Below are positions 15,839-21,019 of a stretch of 21,019 bases of DNA, one piece after another. The position numbers and the translations under genes are program-made. How positions within the stretch are numbered: the stretch's first letter is position 1; every line of letters starts with the position of its first letter. This DNA is from DATJHM01 sp035493895 (GTDB lineage: Bacteria > Chloroflexota > Ktedonobacteria > Ktedonobacterales > Ktedonobacteraceae), in contig DATJHM010000229.1 of the NCBI GenBank assembly GCA_035493895.1, positions 1 through 21,019 on the forward strand, written 5' to 3'. The notes under the pieces were generated by a model that was not told the DNA's origin, made no database searches, and worked only from the letters and a program-made list of their open reading frames with translations.

Positions 15839-16837
15839 ATGTTAAGATCACGTTTGTTGAATATATTTGCCATCATTACGTCTTTTGTGGCTTATATGGT
15901 GGTGCTCATGGGAGCAATCGTCACAGAGACTGGCTCTGGACAGGGGTGCGGTACCTCCTGGCCGTTGTGCCATGGTCAACTGATACCGGATACCGTCTCA
16001 GTGTCGGGAGCGATAGAATACAGCCATCGTATCGTCTCGGGACTTGACGGCTTTCTGATTGGCGTCCTGATGGTCTGGTCCTGGCTGGCCTATCGTCGCG
16101 ATTTCCAGGTCAAGTTGCTTGGTATCTTGAGCTTCCTCTTCGTCGTCATCCAGGGTGGATTGGGCGCGGTCACCGTCATGTACGAGGGCACGTTCGAACT
16201 ACGTTATATTCTCGCCGTACACTTTGGCTTAGCGCTGATCTCCTTCGCCAGCGTCATCCTGCTGACCTTCTATCTATTCCAGGTAAGCAGCAATAAGCGC
16301 AAAGAGCTGGCAGAGATGGCAGCAAAACAGCCTGCCTCGAAAAATCTGCAATATAGCGCCTGGGGTCTGGTGGCACTCACGTATCTTGTGGTCTATACCG
16401 GAGCGCTGGTGCGTCATGCGGGGGCGGTGCTGGGTTGCGGGACAGAATGGCCGTTGTGCGGTGCTAATTTTCTGCCGAGCCTCACCGACGGAGCCGGTGT
16501 GCAGATCTTACATCGTCTGGCAGCGGGCGCAATCTGGTTCTTAATCCTTGCGTTCCTGATCGTCGTAGTGCGCCTCTATAAAGGCCGACGAGATATCGTA
16601 GCGGCGAGCTGGTGGGCCTTTCTGCTCGTCACCGTGCAAGCAGCCAGCGGGGCGATGACAGTGCTGAGCGAAGGGCAACTGGTCGCGGCGCTCATTCATA
16701 CGACCATTATCTCCGGGCTCTTCTCAGTGCTTTGCTATCTTGGCATGCAAGCGGGCTGGCCGTGGAAACGTCAGGTAACGACTGTCGTCCTCGCAGAAGA
16801 AGGTTTGAACGCGGTTTCAGGCGGTGGAGGTCAATAA
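15839..16837 (+). CDS. ctaA: Heme A synthase, CtaA/COX15 family
   Basis: 332 residues, eight membrane helices in two four-helix halves. It oxidises the C8 methyl of heme O to the formyl group of heme A, needed for aa3-type cytochrome oxidase. The four heme-ligand His are in place: H63 (EYSHR), H128 (AVHFG), H225 (ILHR) and H287 (LIHT), with the conserved E60. Both outside loops carry a Cys pair: C37-C44 (CGTSWPLC) and C200-C207 (CGTEWPLC). The ATG at 15839 is chosen because GGAGAG lies 7 bases upstream; the in-frame ATG at 15824 has none. A strong promoter precedes it. Other oxidase genes (ctaB, coxABC) are not in the window, so ctaA stands alone here. Confidence 0.93.
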   Translation: MLRSRLLNIFAIITSFVAYMVVLMGAIVTETGSGQGCGTSWPLCHGQLIPDTVSVSGAIEYSHRIVSGLDGFLIGVLMVWSWLAYRRDFQVKLLGILSFLFVVIQGGLGAVTVMYEGTFELRYILAVHFGLALISFASVILLTFYLFQVSSNKRKELAEMAAKQPASKNLQYSAWGLVALTYLVVYTGALVRHAGAVLGCGTEWPLCGANFLPSLTDGAGVQILHRLAAGAIWFLILAFLIVVVRLYKGRRDIVAASWWAFLLVTVQAASGAMTVLSEGQLVAALIHTTIISGLFSVLCYLGMQAGWPWKRQVTTVVLAEEGLNAVSGGGGQ

Positions 16838-16847
16838 AGCATTTCGT

Positions 16848-16882
16848 GTAGAGGTGCTGGCGCAGACAAGCCGCGCCTCTAC
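16848..16882. repeat. GTAGAGG hairpin repeat
   Basis: GTAGAGGTGC (16848-16857) pairs with GCGCCTCTAC (16873-16882) with one G-T pair, and GGC/GCC pair inside. A near copy of the right arm, GCACCTCTTAC followed by AAATAAA, comes just after at about 16893, so an alternative fold exists. It resembles the GTAGGGG-type hairpins at 309 and 4310 and lies between ctaA and a convergent small gene, where it could end transcription. Confidence 0.5.
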
Positions 16883-16921
16883 AAATGAAATCGCACCTCT
16901 TACAAATAAAACCGTTATGGA

Positions 16922-17146
16922 TTACAAAACGTAGCTGATCTCTCCGCTCAGAGCGTAACAGATCGCCTGCCCATTCGGAAAATAGAGTTTGAAAGTACCT
17001 TCGACAATACGCCCGTTTCTATCAGTACTCGGCTCTTCATGGGTAAAGTTACAAATAATCGCCTCACCATTTACCACGTCTCCATCAAAACTACGAATCA
17101 GTTTCAGCGCACTCCGTGTAATAGTGTTGCAATAAATACTTTTCAA
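16922..17146 (-). CDS. Small hypothetical protein with TTG start
   Basis: 74 residues if it starts at the TTG at 17144-17146. This start is chosen because AAGGAG lies 7 bases upstream on the minus strand. The open frame extends upstream to 17224, but the TTGACA there looks like a -35 box, not a start. The protein has the sequence features of a small soluble beta-rich domain (IICNFTHEEPSTD, GTFKLYFPNGQAICYALSG) with no membrane helix. I recognise no family. It is convergent with ctaA. The precise ribosome site and promoter favour a real gene, but its short length leaves doubt. Confidence 0.55.
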   Translation of the reverse strand: MKSIYCNTITRSALKLIRSFDGDVVNGEAIICNFTHEEPSTDRNGRIVEGTFKLYFPNGQAICYALSGEISYVL

Positions 17147-17194
17147 ATCTACTCTCCTTGCAGGTAAAGCGAACGCTTGAGATAAAATTTCACC

Positions 17195-17224
17195 TATCAA
17201 ATCATTTCTCTGTCTGCTTGTCAA
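17195..17224 (-). promoter_or_regulatory. Candidate promoter of the small TTG-start gene
   Basis: On the minus strand a perfect TTGACA (17224-17219) and TTGATA (17200-17195) at 18 bp, or the overlapping TTTGAT at 17 bp. Transcription would start about 40 bases before the TTG codon at 17146. The -10 box is a weak match. Confidence 0.4.
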
Positions 17225-17399
17225 CAGAATGTACTTATTACACCAGGAAGTACTAATAAAAAGCTACAACAGCGTTCGTAAGAGAGCGACGACAATGAGA
17301 GAGGGATTTAAGAACATCCCTTAACATATACAATGAAATCTCGCAATATTCAATGAATTCAAGAAAACAAATTTTTTGAATAACGTCATGCTAAACTGA

Positions 17400-17428
17400 T
17401 TGATTGATTTTTAGGGATTTACTATATT
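17400..17428 (+). promoter_or_regulatory. Promoter of the zinc-ribbon gene, flanked by inverted TGATTGAT
   Basis: TTGATT (17400-17405), a 17 bp spacer and TATATT (17423-17428). TGATTGAT occurs at 17397 and, overlapping, at 17401; its inverse ATCAATCA is at 17433-17440, so the core promoter is bracketed by an inverted repeat that could bind a regulator. The leader is about 65 bases. Confidence 0.55.
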
Positions 17429-17500
17429 TTTGATCAATCAGAGCATTACACGTCCTAATGAGTGTGAAGAGTTTATTACCTGGATAAAGGAGAAGCACTC

Positions 17501-17683
17501 ATGAGTCTGGTTACGTGTACTGAATGTGGTGGGCAGATGTCAACCAGTGCGCGTTTCTGTCCGCACTGTGGCTCGACGAAAGTACGATTTATCAGAGTGA
17601 GAAACATAATCGTTACGTGCGTTTTAGTATTCGTTGTCCTTCTGCTCCTGACTGGAGTTATAACTTTATTCATGGCTAAATAG
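17501..17683 (+). CDS. Zinc-ribbon protein with one membrane helix
   Basis: 60 residues. An N-terminal zinc ribbon has two Cys pairs, CTECGG (6-9) and CPHCGS (20-23), expected to bind one zinc ion. A basic stretch (KVRFIRVRN) is followed by a single hydrophobic helix (about 36-57) and a short tail. The basic residues before the helix place the ribbon in the cytoplasm. Small proteins of this layout are common and mostly uncharacterised. The ribosome binding site AAGGAG, 8 bases before the ATG, is one of the best in the window, and a promoter is visible upstream, so expression is likely. It has no operon partners. Confidence 0.85.
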   Translation: MSLVTCTECGGQMSTSARFCPHCGSTKVRFIRVRNIIVTCVLVFVVLLLLTGVITLFMAK

Positions 17684-17838
17684 TTCTCATGAAACATTTA
17701 CTGGTAAGATTTTTCTTTCTGATAGATAAAACTTGTAGCTCAAAATACCATAAATTTTTACAAATTTCACAAATTTTACCTCATTTACACCAGACAAATT
17801 ATCCGCCAGACACCAACAATTTGGGTAAAAAAGTAAAA

Positions 17839-17997
17839 TAGGGGCGTGATGGAGCGCCTAGACGTAGCTATGGCATGCATCTGGTTGCGATGGCGGAAGA
17901 GAAGGCCACGCATCCCTGGCATCCATGAACGCCTGCGGAGCCAGCTTTATCGCACGAGTTCCCGGGCATAGTTCCGTTGCACTCCACCATGCCCCTA
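17839..17997. repeat. Imperfect inverted repeat enclosing about 127 bp; possible MITE or transposon scar
   Basis: TAGGGGCGTGATGGAG (17839-17854) and CTCCACCATGCCCCTA (17982-17997) match in 14 of 16 positions as inverted repeats. No clear target duplication is seen. The enclosed DNA is GC-rich, unlike its AT-rich left flank. One plus frame reads GREGHASLASMNACGAS, which resembles the tail of IS605-type TnpB proteins, so a transposon scar is another reading. The remainder of the 17684-18064 gap holds no gene that I can support. Confidence 0.35.
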
Positions 17998-18064
17998 CTA
18001 GCTTTTTTAATGGTCGATGCGAATGCAGATTTTGCCGGAGCATCCCGCGTTCTTTTTTTATTTG

Positions 18065-19060
18065 CTACTGCATGCGTAGCAAAAGTTTTCCTACTGTGTC
18101 CCTGGACTCCAGGCGACGATGGGCCTCGCTGGCCTGCTCCAGAGGTAGGATATCGGTAATATCGATTTTTATCCGGGACTGTGCCACCAGGTCGAGCGCC
18201 TGATGTGCTGTCTCGGCCACCAGATGCGGTGCCGATTGGCTCAAGGTACCGATGCTATAACCCATGATAGCCTTATTTTCGGTGAGAAAAGCTCCTGGCT
18301 CCAGTGGTATCTCCTGGACTTTGCCAGTACTATTGCTGGCATTGCCAAAGATGACGAGTCTTCCGAACGGTGCGAGAATCGCGAGGCTCTGGCTGCGGAT
18401 TGGCTCTCCAACTGCCTCGAGCACGATATCAACTCCGTCTCTATTGGTAAGTTCGCGTACACTTTGCGCGAACTCGTCATAGAGGACCACCCTGTCGTAG
18501 CCAAATGTACTCGCGTAGGCCGCTTTTCTGGTATTGCTCACCGTACCGATCACCAGACCAGCTCCCAGATGTCGGGCAAGTTGTCCGGCAATGATGCCGA
18601 CGCCACCAGCGGCGGAGTGGATGAGCACGCTTTCGCCCTGTTGCAAGCGAGCAACACGCACGAGAAGGTCATAGGCGGTTGGCACGATCGTCGGAAATCC
18701 GGCTGCCGTCGTCAGGTCAATGGTACCGCTCAATCTGTCCAATGGAAAAGTGCAAATGGCCTGGGCCAGCGCAACCTCTGCATATCCTCCGCTTATGGTC
18801 AATGCAGCAACTGGCTGCCCGACCTGTAGTCCATCGACACCTTCGCCAAGAGCAAGAATGTGGCCCGCGACCTCAAGACCGGGAACAAAAGGGAGCAGAC
18901 CTTTATGGAGTCCTCCGCGACGTGCCATCGTCTCTGCATAGTTTACTCCGGCATAGGCAACCTGAATGGCGACCTGCCCTGGTCCAGGTACAGGTGTGGG
19001 TACTTCCTGCATCTTCAACACGTTCGGGCCACCAAATTCGTTAATTACGATTGCGCGCAT
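18065..19060 (-). CDS. NADPH:quinone oxidoreductase-like, zinc-free MDR family
   Basis: 331 residues of the medium-chain dehydrogenase/reductase superfamily. The N-terminal catalytic domain (1-120) has PxPGPGQVAIQVAYAGVNYAE and PFVPGLEVAGHI but none of the zinc ligands of alcohol dehydrogenases. The nucleotide-binding domain has AAGGVG at 150-155. This is the pattern of quinone oxidoreductases that use NADPH to reduce quinones or enones. The ATG at 19060 follows AGGAAG about 6 bases upstream; a longer reading from 19099 is rejected for that reason. It lies 84 bp downstream of an NAD(P)-binding oxidoreductase on the same strand, so the two may be co-transcribed. The TAG stop lies within a hairpin (18061-18083). 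The substrate is unknown. Confidence 0.9.
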   Translation of the reverse strand: MRAIVINEFGGPNVLKMQEVPTPVPGPGQVAIQVAYAGVNYAETMARRGGLHKGLLPFVPGLEVAGHILALGEGVDGLQVGQPVAALTISGGYAEVALAQAICTFPLDRLSGTIDLTTAAGFPTIVPTAYDLLVRVARLQQGESVLIHSAAGGVGIIAGQLARHLGAGLVIGTVSNTRKAAYASTFGYDRVVLYDEFAQSVRELTNRDGVDIVLEAVGEPIRSQSLAILAPFGRLVIFGNASNSTGKVQEIPLEPGAFLTENKAIMGYSIGTLSQSAPHLVAETAHQALDLVAQSRIKIDITDILPLEQASEAHRRLESRDTVGKLLLRMQ

Positions 19061-19144
19061 TTTTATCTTCCTTATATTCATACACACGATTTTGTTCAAG
19101 GCTTATTTTCTGGAGAAATACTCAGAAAATGTCTCTCAAAGACG

Positions 19145-19804
19145 TTAGCGGGTCAGCACCTTTAATGCGATATTACCGCGTCCCTTTCCCTGGAAAAGAG
19201 CAAGGGTTACCCAGAGTCGTAAGACATTGTCGACCACTTCGATCTGATCCAGACCACCCAGATTCACGGGATACAGGCCAATCTCGGCAATGAGCTGCTC
19301 AAGTATTGTTTGTCCATCACCATCAGGACCACAGTAGAACAGGTCTGCCTGAACTCCCTGATAGAGCGGGTCTGCAAACGCTTCCCAGCCGTACGAGTTG
19401 AAGGCGCGATAGACCCGGGCATGAGGGGCATGAGCTTGAATAGTGCTCAGACTATTGAGAGAAACAAGATTCTGCCATTCTTTTGTAGACGCAGCTTTCC
19501 CTTTTGTCAGTTGATTTGTCGCATCAATGATCATTTTGTGGTCCAACAGTTGGGCATGGGTCGCAACGATTTCTTCCACTATGGCACCCGGGACAGCGAG
19601 CAAAACAATATCGCTTTGAGACAGGGCTTCTGCTGGCGAACCGATCAGAATATGCTCTCCTAAATCCGCTCGCAAGCTTTGTGCGCGCTCTGATGATGGA
19701 TCTTTGACGCCAAAGGCGACCGTATGTCCGGCCTCGGCCCACTTGCGGCCCAATGTGCTCCCGATCGGGCCTGCGCCCAGGATGGCGATACGGAATGATG
19801 GCAT
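19145..19804 (-). CDS. NADPH-dependent F420 reductase-like oxidoreductase
   Basis: 220 residues. A Rossmann fold at the N-terminus has RIAILGAGPIGSTLGRKWAEAG (GxGxxG at 10-15), followed by IVLLAVPG and MIIDATNQLTKG, and a C-terminal part with YRAFNSYGWEAFADP and GLYPVNLGGLDQ. This is the layout of the F420-dependent NADP reductase (Fno-like) family, many members of which act on other substrates. Proteins named this way on sequence alone may not use F420. The ATG at 19804 has AGAAAGAG upstream on the minus strand. A candidate promoter, TTGCTT-N16-TATAAA (19850-19823), precedes it. It is upstream of the quinone oxidoreductase, and both are NAD(P)-dependent, suggesting a shared redox role. Confidence 0.85.
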   Translation of the reverse strand: MPSFRIAILGAGPIGSTLGRKWAEAGHTVAFGVKDPSSERAQSLRADLGEHILIGSPAEALSQSDIVLLAVPGAIVEEIVATHAQLLDHKMIIDATNQLTKGKAASTKEWQNLVSLNSLSTIQAHAPHARVYRAFNSYGWEAFADPLYQGVQADLFYCGPDGDGQTILEQLIAEIGLYPVNLGGLDQIEVVDNVLRLWVTLALFQGKGRGNIALKVLTR

Positions 19805-19961
19805 GATTTTTTCTCTTTCTTTTTTATATCTATCATTTTGTAACAAGCAATGTGACGTTGATATGACAAAGTATAGAGAAAAAGCTTTTTTCTTAGAAGG
19901 AGGAACGAAAAAGTGCTATAGTTACTTTCGGGTAACCTTCGAAAAGCAGAAAGGGGATCAG

Positions 19962-20411
19962 ATGTCAGAGTCGTGTCCATCCTGTGGGGCTATTCTGCCA
20001 GAAAAGAGCACCTGCCAGACGGTCCACGAAGAGCTCCTGAATTTTGAATTGTTCAATACTATCCCTCATTCTATTCATTTTCTCCATGTCACCTGCTTCA
20101 TGGTCCAGCATGAGCGCTACAGCGATGAAGGACTCAAGTGGGCACAGGCGATACTGCGTGCCAATCTCGATCCCCATCTGACGGAGCAGCAACATCTTCA
20201 GTCTCTTCGTACGGCAGGGAAAAATAGCGCTTCTCGCAGCCGTACATGGAGCTTCAAGCGTGCAACGGATGCACGTCCCTTGCCGAAGATCGCGTGGGAG
20301 GTGACAATTGCCGACGTTTTTCGGCAGATGCAGAGTGCTCAGGCGTACTGTGAGCAGGTGAAGAGATGGGCGCATGCGACAGAGCAACAGATGGTAGCTC
20401 TACTACATTGA
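19962..20411 (+). CDS. DUF5946-like zinc-ribbon protein
   Basis: 149 residues. It opens with ESCPSCGAILPEKSTCQTVHEELLNFE, three Cys in a CxxC...C arrangement, then HSIHFLHVTCFMVQHERYSDEGLKWAQAIL. This order (CPxCGA, CQ, a central H...HxxxVxxxxxQH) fits the DUF5946 family, which has no assigned function. The second half is helical and basic, with KRATDARPLPKIAWEVTIADV. AGGGG lies 5 bases before the ATG at 19962; an upstream in-frame reading to 19704 crosses the divergent gene and is not used. It is transcribed divergently from the F420 reductase-like gene, and a TGCTATAGT extended -10 element at 19914-19922 may be its promoter. Confidence 0.8.
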   Translation: MSESCPSCGAILPEKSTCQTVHEELLNFELFNTIPHSIHFLHVTCFMVQHERYSDEGLKWAQAILRANLDPHLTEQQHLQSLRTAGKNSASRSRTWSFKRATDARPLPKIAWEVTIADVFRQMQSAQAYCEQVKRWAHATEQQMVALLH

Positions 20412-20894
20412 GGAGTTACTTCTATTCAGGAATCTTCTTAAACATCCTCACCCATCAAAAAGGCGAGATTGTGTCGTATGGCTTGCTCTCGTTGCTCAGG
20501 GGTGGGAGACATCCGCTGTCTGGCTGTGTTCATCTCTTCTTCTATTTCCTTCAAAAGGTCACAACAGGAGGTCATCATTTATGCTGTTGGTTTTTACACT
20601 GAGTAACACGGTGGATCGTGGGCAAGCAACTGGTGTGAGCACAGTTCGCTAGTCGCGCTACTTCTGGCGCTTTCTCTCAGAGGGCTGCTAGCCTTTAACT
20701 GCGAATTCTCTACGAGCTGGCTGCTCATGACACCTCGACAGGCACGATGCTTCCTGGTCTGAGGTGCTCCTGGCATGCACTTTTCCCTGATCCTCGTGCT
20801 ACTCTCCCCTATTAACTCCATCTTCTCCGTTTGTTTCAACCACTCTCTGGCATTGCATGCTCTTGCCTGGGATAGCAAGCAACAAGGGAAAATC
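20412..20894. other. Gene-poor stretch before the Rsm22-like gene
   Basis: 483 bp with no gene I can support beyond a 23-codon frame with a good ribosome site (20581-20652). A minus frame (20594-20896) shows no family features. A small hairpin, CTTGC (20862-20866) with GCAAG (20875-20879), lies just before the ribosome binding site of the last gene. The stretch could be a long leader or decayed sequence. Confidence 0.5.
20581..20652 (+). CDS. Possible 23-residue mini-ORF
   Basis: An ATG with AGGAGG 9 bases upstream reads MLLVFTLSNTVDRGQATGVS plus VR and three further residues to a TAG at 20650. The start signal is better than that of many real genes here, but the peptide has no recognised family. 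It could be a leader peptide for the gene at 20895, or chance. Confidence 0.2.
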   Translation: MLLVFTLSNTVDRGQATGVSTVR

Positions 20895-21019
20895 ATGCTC
20901 GTATCATTACCTGCACAATTAGAGGCAGCAATCGAGGCTGCCTTACGAGACCTGCCGCCCTCACGATGGATGAAGGCAGCACGAACCGTCAGTGAACGCT
21001 ATCGTACAAGACGCGATGG
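20895..21019 (+). CDS. Probable Rsm22-like small-subunit methyltransferase, N-terminus (partial)
   Basis: 41 codons to the window edge. The ATG at 20895 has AAGGG about 7 bases upstream. The opening, SLPAQLEAAIEAALRDLPPS then RWMKAARTVSERYR, has the LPxxLxxAL ... LSERYR pattern at the start of bacterial Rsm22-family proteins, which carry an S-adenosylmethionine methyltransferase fold and are linked to the ribosomal small subunit. The catalytic part lies beyond the window, so the name is tentative; that this is a real gene start is more certain. Confidence 0.6.
   Translation, partial: MLVSLPAQLEAAIEAALRDLPPSRWMKAARTVSERYRTRRD

Noticed and set aside
15621..15845. Plus-strand frame between the exporter and ctaA
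   Set aside because: It spans the strong ctaA promoter, has no family features and ends inside ctaA in another frame.
19895..19922. AAGGAGG followed by GTG as a gene start
   Set aside because: The frame reads GTG-CTA-TAG and stops at once. The TGCTATAGT there is more likely an extended -10 element.
20594..20896. Minus-strand 100-residue frame in the last gap
   Set aside because: No family features or ribosome site, and it overlaps the start region of the Rsm22-like gene.

Overview
The window reads as bacterial chromosome of moderate GC (roughly 50-54% by eye), with good AAGGAG-type ribosome binding sites and sigma70-like promoters. The gene mix (a CopC-CopD fusion, a VC0807-family membrane protein, an OFA-like MFS carrier, a soluble PAS-GAF histidine kinase, a stand-alone CtaA with two Cys-pair loops, a DUF5946 protein, an Rsm22-like protein) and the dispersed GTAGGGG-type hairpins fit a Chloroflexota genome, most likely Ktedonobacteria. 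This placement is inference from gene style; there is no rRNA or other marker in the window.

Layout. 1-420: end of a pentapeptide-repeat protein, then a GC-rich tandem array that runs into a hairpin repeat. 421-3353 (minus): a two-domain GNAT acetyltransferase and a soluble PAS-GAF-HisKA-HATPase sensor kinase. 3640-7015 (plus): a TetR regulator with a near-perfect palindromic operator in its own promoter, an MFS transporter and a CopC-CopD copper protein, probably one transcription unit. 7156-7893 (minus): a VC0807-family membrane protein, facing the previous unit across a bidirectional terminator. 8013-11578 (minus): two ABC half-exporters whose genes overlap by ATGA; their motifs predict a heterodimer with one degenerate ATP site. 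11631-12030 (minus): possible remnant of a small membrane protein.

12342-15591 (plus) is the most interesting part: a compact peptide secretion locus. A 72-residue precursor has a textbook double-glycine leader and a 50-residue core built from only five amino acids (29 Gly, 11 Trp, 6 Cys, 3 Arg, 1 His). A strong hairpin separates it from a very short HlyD-like accessory protein and a full C39-peptidase ABC exporter, which would cut the leader after GG and export the core. No modification enzyme lies nearby, so the six cysteines may form disulfides or the peptide may be modified by enzymes encoded elsewhere. The heterodimeric exporter is divergent from this locus and could provide self-protection, but that is a guess.

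15600-21019: heme A synthase CtaA behind a near-consensus promoter; a small unknown protein with a TTG start; a 60-residue zinc-ribbon/one-TM protein; a gene-poor stretch with a repeat or transposon scar; two NAD(P)-dependent oxidoreductases on the minus strand; a DUF5946-like zinc-ribbon protein; and the start of a probable Rsm22-like methyltransferase cut by the window end. No tRNA, rRNA, CRISPR array or intact insertion sequence was seen.
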